This document shows positions 16,884 to 25,554 of a DNA stretch of 64,000 nucleotides, piece by piece. The position numbers and the translations under genes were made by a program. The notes under the pieces were generated by a model that did no database searches, was not told where the DNA came from, and saw only the letters and a program-made list of their open reading frames with translations. This DNA comes from Virgisporangium ochraceum. Lineage in GTDB: Bacteria; Actinomycetota; Actinomycetes; Mycobacteriales; Micromonosporaceae. How positions within the stretch are numbered: position 1 is the first letter of the stretch; every line of letters begins with the position of its first letter. Location: positions 248,001-312,000 of the forward strand of contig NZ_BOPH01000088.1 in the NCBI RefSeq assembly GCF_016863655.1. The letters are read 5' to 3'.

Positions 16884-16975
16884 GCTCCTACCGTCGCGCG
16901 GTACGCCGGTGGCCGGCGGTGCCGATGGACCTGTGACGCCGGGCCGGTCGGCCCGATCCGGGCGGTCGTGCGGAG

Positions 16976-17665
16976 TCACGGGTCGAACATGGTGGGGACG
17001 CGCCGGTTGTCCAGGTCGTCGAACCGCCAGGACAGCTTGTCGGTGACGCTGACGACGCCATCGACTCCGCGCGCCAGCCGAACGGCTATCTGCGCGGTGC
17101 TGCGCCGGTCGGAACGGCCCGTCATCGTGACGCGGCCCTCCTCGACGGTGACGGTGATGTCGGCCGGGTCGACCCACATGGTGCGGAGCAGGACGTCGTC
17201 GACGATCTCCCGACGGATCTCGGAGTCGGGCCGGAGGTAACGGCGCAGCAGGTCGCGCCGCGCCACGATACCGACGAGGTGCCCCGTCGTCCCGTCGACG
17301 ACCGGCAGCCGCTTGACGTGGTGCTGCTCCATGAGCCGGGCGGCCGCGCCGATCGACGCGTCCGGTGCGACCGTGACGACCGGGCTCGTCATCAGGTCCC
17401 GCGCGGTCTCACCGGCCGCCTTCTGCCGCGAGCTGCGGTGGGACCGGCGCTCGAACAGGCGTGCCGGTTCGACCGCGCCGCCGAACTCCACCTTGTGCAG
17501 CAGGTCGGCTTCGGACACCACACCGATCACGACGCCGTCGTCCACCACCGGTACCGCGCTGACCTTGAAGTCGGCGAGGACGTCGACGATGTGCTTGAAG
17601 CCGCAGTCCGGCGCCACGACGACGACCTCGGGCGTCATGACGTCCTTCACGTGTTGTCCGTTCAT
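16976..17665 (-). CDS. CBS-pair protein with C-terminal BON domain
   Basis: 229-aa protein with two CBS repeats (about residues 8-62 and 90-145) and a C-terminal BON-like domain (about 152-215, ITVTVEEGRVTMTGRSDRR). CBS pairs sense adenosine nucleotides; BON domains often contact membranes or lipids. It resembles the CBS protein at 36768-37481 (same domain order). Start ATG lies after GGGGTGGCC. The 220-bp divergent region upstream, shared with the V-ATPase operon, contains only a degenerate DosR-like site (17791-17804). Confidence 0.85.
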   Translation of the reverse strand: MNGQHVKDVMTPEVVVVAPDCGFKHIVDVLADFKVSAVPVVDDGVVIGVVSEADLLHKVEFGGAVEPARLFERRSHRSSRQKAAGETARDLMTSPVVTVAPDASIGAAARLMEQHHVKRLPVVDGTTGHLVGIVARRDLLRRYLRPDSEIRREIVDDVLLRTMWVDPADITVTVEEGRVTMTGRSDRRSTAQIAVRLARGVDGVVSVTDKLSWRFDDLDNRRVPTMFDP

Positions 17666-17790
17666 CGGGGCCACCCCTTTCCTCTGCCTCGACGGTCGCG
17701 TGGAACCGCTGTTTCCACACGGGCCGGACGTCATCTCCGCGCGGGCCGGCCGGCCCGCGCCGCGGCCCGATCGGCACGACGGGACAACCG

Positions 17791-17804
17791 GGGCCTTTGG
17801 ACGG
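17791..17804. promoter_or_regulatory. Degenerate DosR-like half site
   Basis: GGGCCTTTGGACGG: left half fits the box, right half does not (CGG instead of CCC). Sits between the CBS-BON and V-ATPase starts. Not counted among the 22 boxes. Confidence 0.25.
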
Positions 17805-17885
17805 TCGTCGGGGGAGTCGTTGGACCCTCGCCGGCCCGGCCGCCGGAGGCGACCCTCGACCTGAACCGAGCACATCGGGGGTGAC

Positions 17886-18317
17886 ATGCCCACCATTCGC
17901 GAACTGCTCAACCGCTTCCGGCCGGCAGGCACTCCCGGAGCGGCGGCCGGGGCGGCGGTGCCCGCGGACCGTGCCGCGGAGCTCGCGGCCGAGCTCGCTC
18001 CGGTGTTCGTCGCGCTCGCGCCGGCAACCGCCAAGGCCGCGGAGATCCGGTCGGCCGCGGTCTCCCGGGCCGAGGCCCGCCGTGCCGACGCCGCCGCGAC
18101 GGCGGCGCGGATCCTGGCCGACGCCCGCCGGTCCGTCGACGTCGAACGGGCAGCCGGGTTCTCCGAGGCCCGTGACGGGGTGGCCGAGGCGGCGACGGCG
18201 CTGGCAATCGAAGGGCGGCAGGCGGCGGACGCCACCGCGGAGCTGGTGCGGCAACGGCTGCCCGGCTGTGTGGAGCGGGTGGTCGGGTCGGCGCTCGACG
18301 AGGCCGGTGTCCGATGA
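17886..18317 (+). CDS. V/A-type ATPase peripheral-stalk subunit (G/H-like)
   Basis: 143-aa protein, first gene of the ATPase operon. The centre (about residues 30-115) is alanine-rich, highly charged and helical with RADAAATAARILADARRS-type heptads, as in the stalk subunit that forms a coiled coil with subunit E. There is no transmembrane segment, unlike F-type b subunit. Preceded by GGGGGTGAC. It overlaps the next start by 4 bp. Identity rests on position and composition because this subunit is poorly conserved. Confidence 0.65.
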   Translation: MPTIRELLNRFRPAGTPGAAAGAAVPADRAAELAAELAPVFVALAPATAKAAEIRSAAVSRAEARRADAAATAARILADARRSVDVERAAGFSEARDGVAEAATALAIEGRQAADATAELVRQRLPGCVERVVGSALDEAGVR

Positions 18318-19234
18318 GCACATCAGCGTGGATCGCCGGAAGCGTGCGGGCACGCGCCCTCGTGCGGCGGCGTATCGGTGCGGCCGCGGCCCGTCGGATC
18401 GCCGCCGCTCCGACGGCGGCGGCAGCCGTGCACCTGCTCGCGGACACGCCCTACGGCCGCGATGTCCACAGTGGACAGGATCCGGACACCGCCGAACGGG
18501 CACTCACCGCCACGGTGCTCTGGCACCTGCGGGTGCTCGCCGGCTGGCTTCCACCGGGCGGCGTCGAGCCACTGCGTGCGCTCGCGTCCTGGTACGAGGT
18601 GGTGAACATCGACGAGCATGTCCGCCGGCTCACCGGCCGGCCGACCGGCCCGCCGTACCGGCTCGGTGCGTTGTCCACCGCGTGGGGCCGGGTGTCCGCG
18701 ACCGACTCGCTGGAGGCGGTGCGCGCCACGCTGGCCGCGTCGTCGTGGGGCGACCCGGGCGCCGCGCAACCGCGCGACATCGCCCTCGGGATCCGGATCG
18801 GCTGGGCCGAGCGGGTGGTGCGGGTCGTGCCCGCCGCCGAGGCGTGGGTGGCCGGCGCCGTCGCGCTGCTCGCCGCCCGTGAGGCGGTCGCCGGGTCGGT
18901 GCTTCCCGCCGCGCTGATCCGGCGGCTCGAGGCGTTGCTGGGAAAGGGCACGACGCCGACGGGTCCGGTCGGGGCGTTGGTCGCGGCGCTGCCGGCCCGC
19001 GGGGCCTGGGTGTTCGCCGACGGACCGGAGCCGGACCGGTGGTGGCGGGCCGAGGCCCGCTGGTGGCACCGGATCGAGCGGGACGGGCTGGCGATGCTGA
19101 CCCGGCACCGGTTCGGTCTGCCGGTGGTGGTCGGCGCGACCGCCGTCCTGACCGCCGATGCGTGGCGGACGCGGGCGGCCCTGGTGTGCGCGGCCCGCGG
19201 CGGACAGGTGGAGGTGTTCGATGAGCTTGCGTGA
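18314..19234 (+). CDS. ntpC: V/A-type ATPase subunit C/d (AC39-like)
   Basis: 306-aa, mostly helical, soluble protein in the position where A/V-ATPases encode the central-stalk funnel subunit that joins the rotor ring to subunits D and F. It has a WYEVVNIDEH segment like the conserved DxxN motif of V0D/AC39 repeats, but overall similarity is weak. It overlaps the upstream gene by 4 bp and the subunit I gene by 14 bp, so translation is coupled. I infer the role from context more than sequence. Confidence 0.65.
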   Translation: MSTSAWIAGSVRARALVRRRIGAAAARRIAAAPTAAAAVHLLADTPYGRDVHSGQDPDTAERALTATVLWHLRVLAGWLPPGGVEPLRALASWYEVVNIDEHVRRLTGRPTGPPYRLGALSTAWGRVSATDSLEAVRATLAASSWGDPGAAQPRDIALGIRIGWAERVVRVVPAAEAWVAGAVALLAAREAVAGSVLPAALIRRLEALLGKGTTPTGPVGALVAALPARGAWVFADGPEPDRWWRAEARWWHRIERDGLAMLTRHRFGLPVVVGATAVLTADAWRTRAALVCAARGGQVEVFDELA

Positions 19235-20600
19235 GCGTCTGACGCCGGTCCGCATGGCGCGGGTCGCGATCGTCGCCCCGGACGGCGACGCGCTGCGCGA
19301 CGTGCTCGTCCAGGTGGCCGACGACGGATCGGTGGACCTGGACGACCCGGTGGACGGTCAGCAGGCCGCGACCGGCGCGGAGGCCGAGGTCCGCCTCGCG
19401 ATGACCGCCCCGGCCGACCTGGACGCGCTCGCCGACGCCGGCCGCGGGGACCTCGTCGCCGGAGAGCGGGAGCTGCGCCGTCGGGCGTCCGGCGCCGTCC
19501 GCCGCGACGGTATCGCCGCACTGGCCGGGTGGTGCCCCGCGGACGCAATCGGACCGCTGGCCGCCCGGCTCGGGCCGGCCGGTGGGGCGCTGGTGCCGTT
19601 GCCGGCGCCACGGGGTGTCAGCCCGCCGACGATGCTGCGCTCCGGCACCCGGGTGCGCCGTGCGTTCGCTCCGCTGGTGCAGGCGTACGGAACCGTGCCG
19701 TACGCGGACGTCGATCCGACCGTGCTGGCCGGCATCGCCTACGTCGTCATGTTCGGCATGATGTTCGCCGACGCGGGCCACGGCCTGGTGCTGCTGGCCG
19801 CGGCCGCGCTCGTGCGGGCCGGCCGGCCCCGGCGGATCGCCCGGCTGCGCCAGGCGTGGCCGTTCCTGGCCGGTGCGGGCCTCGCCAGCGCCTGCTTCGG
19901 GTTCCTGTTCGGTGAGTTCTTCGGCCCCACCGGCGTCCTGCCGGTGCGCTGGCTGGATCCGCTGGAGGAACCGGTACCCCTGCTGGCCGCCGGAATCGGG
20001 CTCGGCGCGGTGCTGCTGGCGGGCGCGTACGTCCTCGGTGTGGTCAACCGGTGGCGTGAGGGCACGGGACGCCTCGCCCTGTACGCCCCGACCGGCCTGG
20101 CCGGGGCCGCGCTGTTCGTGGGCCTCGGCCTCCTGGCCGCAGGCGTCTACGCCGGCGCGGCCGTGGCGGTTCTGGTCGGCGGTGGGGTCGCGTTCACCGG
20201 CCTCGTGCTGGCCGGCGTCGGGCTGTTCGTCGCGTCGGGCGGCGGCGCCACCGGCGCGGTGGAGACCGCCATCCACCTGGTCGACCTGGTGATCCGGCTC
20301 GGGGCGAACGTGGTCTCGTTCACGCGGCTGGCCGCGTTCGGCCTCACCCACGCCGCGCTCGGTGGCCTGGTGTGGAGCGCGACCACCGCGCTGTGGTCGG
20401 CGGGCGGCTGGAGTCCGGTGCTGGCGGTCGTCGTGCTGGTCGTCGGCAACGCGGTCACGTTCGGCCTGGAGGCCCTCGTCGCCGGGATCCAGGCGCTGCG
20501 CCTGGAGTACTACGAGCTGTTCTCACGGGTGTTCGCGGCGGAGGGGCGGCCGTTCCGGCCGTGGCACCTGCCCGTCGTCACCGAGGAGGGTGTGTCATGA
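19221..20600 (+). CDS. ntpI: V/A-type ATPase subunit I (a-subunit), compact
   Basis: 459-aa membrane stator subunit. An N-terminal cytosolic part of only about 145 residues is followed by about seven transmembrane helices. The C-terminal GANVVSFTRLAAFGLTHAALG helix carries the essential arginine that works against the ring carboxylate. Typical subunit I is about 620-660 aa, so the cytosolic arm is short here. ATG at 19221, inside the end of the C/d gene. Its stop overlaps the next ATG. This subunit identifies the complex as V/A-type, not F-type. Confidence 0.87.
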   Translation: MSLRERLTPVRMARVAIVAPDGDALRDVLVQVADDGSVDLDDPVDGQQAATGAEAEVRLAMTAPADLDALADAGRGDLVAGERELRRRASGAVRRDGIAALAGWCPADAIGPLAARLGPAGGALVPLPAPRGVSPPTMLRSGTRVRRAFAPLVQAYGTVPYADVDPTVLAGIAYVVMFGMMFADAGHGLVLLAAAALVRAGRPRRIARLRQAWPFLAGAGLASACFGFLFGEFFGPTGVLPVRWLDPLEEPVPLLAAGIGLGAVLLAGAYVLGVVNRWREGTGRLALYAPTGLAGAALFVGLGLLAAGVYAGAAVAVLVGGGVAFTGLVLAGVGLFVASGGGATGAVETAIHLVDLVIRLGANVVSFTRLAAFGLTHAALGGLVWSATTALWSAGGWSPVLAVVVLVVGNAVTFGLEALVAGIQALRLEYYELFSRVFAAEGRPFRPWHLPVVTEEGVS

Positions 20601-21010
20601 CCGTCTGGTTGGCTCTGCTTCCGGTCGTGGTCCCGACGATGGTGGGCGGATGGTGGCTGGCCCGCCGCCGCCCTCGCGCCGTCGCGCGGGTCGCGCTCGC
20701 CGTCAACGGTGTGCTGGTGGTGGCCGCGGCCGTGGCGGTGGTGCTGGCCGTCACGGCCGCCCCGGCGGCGGCGGCGCCGACGACCGACACCGGCGGGGGA
20801 GGATGGGCGGCCCTGCTCGGCGCCGCGATCGCGGTCGCCGGGTCGTCGATCGGGTCGGCGATCGCGGTCGCGTACACCGGCGCCGCCGCCCTGGCCGCGA
20901 TGAGTGAGCGGCCGGAGCTGTTCGGCCGCGCCATGGTGATCGTCGGACTGGCCGAGGGCATCGCGATCTACGGGCTGATCATCGCGATCATCCTGATCGG
21001 AAGGGCGTGA
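20597..21010 (+). CDS. ntpK: V/A-type ATPase subunit K (proteolipid ring)
   Basis: 137-aa proteolipid. A C-terminal hairpin of two helices (about residues 68-93 and 110-136) carries the ion-binding glutamate E120 in GLAEGIAIYG. Before it are two further hydrophobic stretches (about 4-20 and 32-58) with no carboxylate, so the protein resembles a 16-kDa-type proteolipid whose first hairpin has lost its ion site, or a single-hairpin c with an extra signal-like extension. There is no obvious Na+-site glutamine/threonine set, so protons are the likelier ion (inference). Confidence 0.85.
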   Translation: MTVWLALLPVVVPTMVGGWWLARRRPRAVARVALAVNGVLVVAAAVAVVLAVTAAPAAAAPTTDTGGGGWAALLGAAIAVAGSSIGSAIAVAYTGAAALAAMSERPELFGRAMVIVGLAEGIAIYGLIIAIILIGRA

Positions 21011-21012
21011 CC

Positions 21013-21273
21013 ATGAGCGGCACCGAACCCGTTCCAGGCTCCGTGGTCGTGGTGGGCGAGCGCGAACGGGTGGAGGGCTACGGGCTGGCGGGCGCGTCCG
21101 TCGTCGTTGCCGACGGCCCCGACGACGTGCGCGCGGCGCTGCGGGACCTGCCGTCGGAGACCGTCCTGGTGGTCCTCACCCGCGCCGCGGCTGCCGCACT
21201 CGACCCGGCGTTGGGCCCGGACGACCCTGGGCCGGGGTCCACTATGGACAGACAGGTGGTGGTCCTGCCATGA
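21013..21273 (+). CDS. V/A-type ATPase subunit F
   Basis: 86-aa protein with the short alpha/beta pattern of subunit F: SVVVVGERERVEGYGLAG opening strand and glycine loop, then VVADGPDDV and TVLVVLTRAAAAAL. Subunit F sits on the central stalk with D. ATG at 21013 is preferred (GGAAGGG about 7 bp upstream); GTG at 21007 overlaps the previous stop and is the alternative. Overlaps subunit E by 4 bp. Assigned by position plus fold pattern. Confidence 0.75.
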   Translation: MSGTEPVPGSVVVVGERERVEGYGLAGASVVVADGPDDVRAALRDLPSETVLVVLTRAAAAALDPALGPDDPGPGSTMDRQVVVLP

Positions 21274-21776
21274 CCGTCGACATCTCCGCGGCGCTGCGTC
21301 CTCTGCGCGAGGCGCTGCTGGAGCAGGCAGGCGCCGACGCCCGGTCCCGGATCGCCGACGCCGAGGCCGACGCTGTCCGCACGCTCGACGCGGCGAAACG
21401 CGAGGCCGACGGCATCCGCACCGCCGCGCGGCGCGACGGCGAGGCCGACGCCCGTGCCCTACAGACCGCCGACCTCGCCCGTGCCCGCCGGCAGGCGCGC
21501 GCATCGGTGCTGGCCGCACAGCGCTCCGGGTACGAGGCGTTGCGCGCCTGCGTGGCGGACACGTTGCGGACCGGTGCGGCCGCGGAGGAACTGCGCAACG
21601 CCCTGGTCGCGCGCGTGCGGGCCGTGCTCGGACCGGAGGCACGGACCGTCGACCACCCGTCAGGTGGCGTCGTCGGTGAGGTACCGGGCCGACGGGTCGA
21701 CTGTTCGGTCGACGCCCTCGTCGACCGGGTGCTGTCCGCCGAGAGCGGCGTCGCCGCCGGGTTGTGGTCACCGTGA
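21270..21776 (+). CDS. ntpE: V/A-type ATPase subunit E (peripheral stalk)
   Basis: 168-aa protein. A long alanine/arginine helix (about residues 8-90, including ADARSRIADAEADAVRT) is followed by a compact C-terminal domain, the subunit E layout. Partner of the coiled-coil protein encoded first in the operon. ATG overlaps the subunit F stop and the end overlaps subunit A's GTG. Confidence 0.8.
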   Translation: MTVDISAALRPLREALLEQAGADARSRIADAEADAVRTLDAAKREADGIRTAARRDGEADARALQTADLARARRQARASVLAAQRSGYEALRACVADTLRTGAAAEELRNALVARVRAVLGPEARTVDHPSGGVVGEVPGRRVDCSVDALVDRVLSAESGVAAGLWSP

Positions 21777-23503
21777 CCACGCTGGACGGTTCCGGGGACG
21801 CCCGGGTGATGCGGGTGACCGGTCCGCTGGTGGAGATCATCGGCACCGGGCGGGTGGCGGTGTCCGACCAGGTCCTGCTCGGGCCGGCCGGTGTGCCCGG
21901 CGAGGTGGTCGCCATCCGGGACGGGACCCTGACGGTCCAGTCGTACGAGTACACGGGTGGTCTGCGCGTGGGTGACCCGGTTCGGGCGCTGCGGCACAGT
22001 CTGGCCGCCCGGCTGGGTCCGGGGCTGCTCGGCGGCGTCTTCGACGGGCTCCTTCGGCCGCTGGACCGGGCCGGGGCCTGGTTGGGGCCGGAGCTCGCCG
22101 ATGACGCCGTCGACGACCGCCGGTGGTCATTCCGGCCGACGGCCCGGGCCGGCGCGCCCGTCGGGCCGGGGGACGAGATCGGCGTGGTCGCCGGTCCGGG
22201 ACGGGTGGACTACAGGATCCTGGTGCCGCCCGACGGCGGCGGGCGGGTGGACGACCTCGGTCCGGCCGGCACCTACCGTGCCGACGACGTGGTGGCCACC
22301 GTCGCCGGCCGTCCGGTGCGGTTGACCCAGATCTGGCCGGTGCGGCGCCCGAGACCGGTACGCGAACGCCTGGACCCCCATCACCCGCTGGCCACCGGTC
22401 AGCGCGCGATCGACGTGCTGTTCCCGGTCGCCAAGGGCAGCACCGCCGCGGTACCAGGTGGCTTCGGTACCGGCAAGACCATGCTGCTTCAGCAGATCGC
22501 GAAGTGGTCGGACGCCGACGTCATCGTCTACGTCGGCTGCGGCGAGCGGGGCAACGAGCTGGCTGAGGTGGTCGCCGAGCTCGGCGCGCTCGACGACCCC
22601 CGCACGGGTGGTCGGCTGGCAGACCGGACGGTTGTCGTCGCCAACACCTCGAACATGCCGATGATGGCCCGTGAGGTCAGCGTGCACGCCGGTGCGACGG
22701 TCGCTGAGTACTTCCGCGACATGGGCTACGACGTCGTCGTCATCGCCGACTCCACGTCACGGTGGGCGGAGGCGATGCGGGAGTTCGCGTCGCGCTCGGG
22801 TGCGCTGCCGGCTGAGGAGGGCTACCCGGCCGACCTGGCGTCGGCACTGGCGGCGTTCTACGAACGGGCGGCGTCGGTGCACACCCTCGGCGGTCGCGCC
22901 GGGTCGGTCACCGTGATCGGTGCCGTCTCGCCGCCCGGCGGCGACCTCACCGAGCCGGTCACCGTCAACACCGAACGGTTCGTCCGGTGCCTGTGGACGC
23001 TCGACCGTGCCCTCGCCTACGCCCGGCAGTATCCGGCGGTGTCCTGGTCGGCCTCCTACTCCCGCGATGCCGGAGTGGCGGCGACGGCACACGCGCGCGG
23101 CGGTGACCCGGCCTGGTCGCAGCGCCGGTCACGGGCGATGGCCGTGCTCGCCGAGGCCGACCGGCTGACGGCGCTCGCCGAACTGGTGGGCGCCGGCTCG
23201 CTGCCCGCCCGCGAACGTGTGGTCCTGCTGACCGCCCGACTGATGCGCGACGGTGTCCTGCAGCAGAACGCGCTGGCGGCGACCGACGCGTACTGCGGCC
23301 CGGCCAAGTCCGCCGCCCTCGTCGACGCGGTGCTGACGATCGGAGACAGGTGCCGCGACCTCGCCGACACCGGCGTACCGGTGACCCTCATCGAAGAGAC
23401 CGACTTCGGCCCGCTGCTGCGGGCCCGGGAGCGGGCCGGACCCGACGACGCCGAGGCGGTACGCCGGGACGCCGCCGCGGTCGTTCTCCCCGGAGGTGCG
23501 TGA
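21773..23503 (+). CDS. ntpA: V/A-type ATPase catalytic subunit A
   Basis: 576-aa catalytic subunit. The P-loop GGFGTGKT is at residues 229-236, followed by the VYVGCGERGNEL segment and the Walker B region VVIADSTSRWAEAMRE. It includes the non-homologous insert (about residues 110-190) that separates A/V-type from F-type beta subunits. The expected upstream arginine finger is supplied by subunit B. GTG at 21773 overlaps the subunit E stop; GTG at 21764 is an in-frame alternative. Length and motifs are normal, so the complex should be active. Confidence 0.95.
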   Translation: MTTLDGSGDARVMRVTGPLVEIIGTGRVAVSDQVLLGPAGVPGEVVAIRDGTLTVQSYEYTGGLRVGDPVRALRHSLAARLGPGLLGGVFDGLLRPLDRAGAWLGPELADDAVDDRRWSFRPTARAGAPVGPGDEIGVVAGPGRVDYRILVPPDGGGRVDDLGPAGTYRADDVVATVAGRPVRLTQIWPVRRPRPVRERLDPHHPLATGQRAIDVLFPVAKGSTAAVPGGFGTGKTMLLQQIAKWSDADVIVYVGCGERGNELAEVVAELGALDDPRTGGRLADRTVVVANTSNMPMMAREVSVHAGATVAEYFRDMGYDVVVIADSTSRWAEAMREFASRSGALPAEEGYPADLASALAAFYERAASVHTLGGRAGSVTVIGAVSPPGGDLTEPVTVNTERFVRCLWTLDRALAYARQYPAVSWSASYSRDAGVAATAHARGGDPAWSQRRSRAMAVLAEADRLTALAELVGAGSLPARERVVLLTARLMRDGVLQQNALAATDAYCGPAKSAALVDAVLTIGDRCRDLADTGVPVTLIEETDFGPLLRARERAGPDDAEAVRRDAAAVVLPGGA

Positions 23504-24909
23504 TGACGACCGCGACAGACCGGTGGCCGCCGGTCGCCTACACCGACATCGCGGAACTGCGGGGACCACTGGCGGTGGTCCGCGGCGTCGCCCGCGTCGG
23601 GTTCGATGTGGTCGCCACCGTCGCGCCGGCCTCCGGACCCGTCCGGCACGGCGTCGTTCTGGAGGTGGACCGGGAGCGTGCCGTCGTCCAGGTGCTGGAG
23701 GGAACGGCCGGGCTCGACTCCGCGACGGCGGTGGCGTTCGGCGCGGAACCGATGCGGATCCCGGTCGGTGACGCGTGGTTGGGGCGGGCGTGCAACGGTC
23801 GCGGTGACCCGGTCGACGGCGGCCCGCCCATCCTGTCCGACCGCTGGGCGGCGGTGGCGGGCGCTCCGATGAACCCGACCCACCGGCAGCCCCCCGCCGA
23901 TCCGGTGCTGACGGGCGTGTCGGCGATCGACGCGCTCACCACGCTCGTTCGCGGGCAGAAGCTGCCGGTCTTCTCCACGCCCGGACTGCCGCATCTGCAG
24001 CTGGCCACCCAGGTCGCGGCGCAGGCGAACGTCGCGGGTGAGCCGTTCTGCGTGGTGTTCGCCGGCATGGGGCTGACCCACACCGACGCCGCGTTCGTCC
24101 GTGACGCGCTGGAGGGCCGGGCGGCGGCCGGCGATCTGGTGCTCCTGGTCAACACCGCCGACGACCCGGTCATCGAACGGGTGCTCACGCCGCGTCTGGC
24201 GTTGACCGTCGCCGAAGACCTGGCGTTCCGTGGCGGGCGGCACGTGCTGGTGGTGATGACCGACATGACCAGTTACGCCGAGGCGCTGCGGGAGGTGTCG
24301 GCCGCCCGCGGCGAGCTGCCCGCCCGTCGGGCGTACCCGGGTTACCTGTACAGCGACCTGGCGTCGTTGTACGAGCGGTGCGGGCGGTTGCGGGGCAGGC
24401 CGGGATCGGTCACGGTGCTTCCGGTGCTGACCATGCCCGGTGGCGACATCACCCATCCGGTGCCCGACCTGACCGGGTACATCACCGAGGGACAGGTGGT
24501 CCTGTCGCCGGAGGTCCACGCCCGCGGCGTCTATCCGCCGGTAGATCCATTGTCGTCACTGTCGCGGTTGATGCGCCACGGCGCCGGACCGGGCCGCACC
24601 CGCGCCGACCACCTACCGCTCGCGGCACAGGTCATGTCGGCCCTGGCCCGTGCCCGCCAGGCGCGGGAGCTGGCCGATCTGGTCGGGCCGTCGGCCCTCG
24701 GTGACATGGACCGGTGCTATCTGTCGTTCGCCGACGCGTGCGAGCGCGACCTGCTCGACCAGCGACCGGACGAGGGTCGCGACCTGACGACGACGCTCGA
24801 ACGGGCCTGGCGGGCACTGCTCGTCCTGCCGCGCCGGGAGCTGGTCGCGCTACCGGCCGACCTCGTCGACGCGCGGGTGTCGGACCGGCCGGGGGAGGAG
24901 GCGCCATGA
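23503..24909 (+). CDS. ntpB: V/A-type ATPase regulatory subunit B
   Basis: 468-aa non-catalytic subunit. It lacks a P-loop, as expected, but keeps the FSTPGLPHLQLATQVAAQA region, GMGLTHTDAAFVRD, VVMTDMTSYAEALREVSA and the PGYLYSDLASLYERCGR segment. ATG overlaps the subunit A stop (TGATG), with GGAGGTG upstream. Forms the A3B3 head with subunit A. Its stop overlaps the subunit D ATG. Confidence 0.95.
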   Translation: MTTATDRWPPVAYTDIAELRGPLAVVRGVARVGFDVVATVAPASGPVRHGVVLEVDRERAVVQVLEGTAGLDSATAVAFGAEPMRIPVGDAWLGRACNGRGDPVDGGPPILSDRWAAVAGAPMNPTHRQPPADPVLTGVSAIDALTTLVRGQKLPVFSTPGLPHLQLATQVAAQANVAGEPFCVVFAGMGLTHTDAAFVRDALEGRAAAGDLVLLVNTADDPVIERVLTPRLALTVAEDLAFRGGRHVLVVMTDMTSYAEALREVSAARGELPARRAYPGYLYSDLASLYERCGRLRGRPGSVTVLPVLTMPGGDITHPVPDLTGYITEGQVVLSPEVHARGVYPPVDPLSSLSRLMRHGAGPGRTRADHLPLAAQVMSALARARQARELADLVGPSALGDMDRCYLSFADACERDLLDQRPDEGRDLTTTLERAWRALLVLPRRELVALPADLVDARVSDRPGEEAP

Positions 24910-25511
24910 CGCTCGAGCGGCTGCCGCCGGGCCGGGCCGGGCTGCTGTGGCTGCGCCACCGGCTGGCCGTGGCGCGTCGCGGGCTGGACCTGTTGCGGCA
25001 CAAGCAGGTGGTGCTCGCGAGGGAGGCCGAGCGACTGCGGTACTCGAGTTCGGTGACGCGGGAGGAGTGGCGGGCCGCCGACGCGGCCGGCCGGCGGCTG
25101 CTGCTGTGGGCCGCCGTCGTCGGTGGGGCATACGCTGTGCGCACCGCGCGGCCGGTCGGTCCGGCCGTCGTGACACCGACCTGGATCACCGTGATCGGGG
25201 TGCGCTGTCCGGGCGACCCCGTGGTCCGTTTGCCCGCCCCCGACGGTGCGGGCGCTACCCGGTCCCCCCTGGTCGACGCCGCGGCCGGGGACTACCGGCG
25301 GGCGTTGACGGCGGCCGCACGACACGCCGCGATGGCTGCGGCGGTCGCCGCGGTGGAAGCGGAGATCGCCACGACACGGCAGCGGGTCCATGCCCTGGAA
25401 CGGCGATGGATCCCGCGGCTCGAGGACGCCGCTAAGGGTGTCCGGTTGCAGATGACGGAGCTCGAGGACTCCGACGCCGTCCGGCGCCGGCGGGCCCGGC
25501 GCGACGCCTGA
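24906..25511 (+). CDS. ntpD: V/A-type ATPase central-stalk subunit D
   Basis: 201-aa protein with the long antiparallel coiled coil typical of subunit D: N-terminal GLLWLRHRLAVARRGLDLLRHKQ and a C-terminal helix ending RRWIPRLEDAAKGVRLQMTELE. The middle is a variable globular part. It is the rotor shaft. Last gene of the operon and followed by a terminator hairpin. The gene set here (G/H, C/d, I, K, F, E, A, B, D) covers every subunit of a bacterial V/A-ATPase. Confidence 0.92.
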   Translation: MTLERLPPGRAGLLWLRHRLAVARRGLDLLRHKQVVLAREAERLRYSSSVTREEWRAADAAGRRLLLWAAVVGGAYAVRTARPVGPAVVTPTWITVIGVRCPGDPVVRLPAPDGAGATRSPLVDAAAGDYRRALTAAARHAAMAAAVAAVEAEIATTRQRVHALERRWIPRLEDAAKGVRLQMTELEDSDAVRRRRARRDA

Positions 25512-25520
25512 ACCACCGAT

Positions 25521-25549
25521 GGGCGGGGCAGCGGCCCGCCGCCCCGCCC
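25521..25549. terminator. Bidirectional terminator hairpin
   Basis: Perfect 9-bp arms GGGCGGGGC and GCCCCGCCC around an 11-nt loop, 9 bp after the V-ATPase operon and 5 bp from the convergent USP stop. Confidence 0.75.
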
Positions 25550-25554
25550 ACGTG

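Noticed and set aside
17808..17826. GGGGGAGTCGTTGGACCC as another DosR-like box
   Set aside because: Spacing between GGG and CCC is 10 instead of 8, so it does not fit the consensus.
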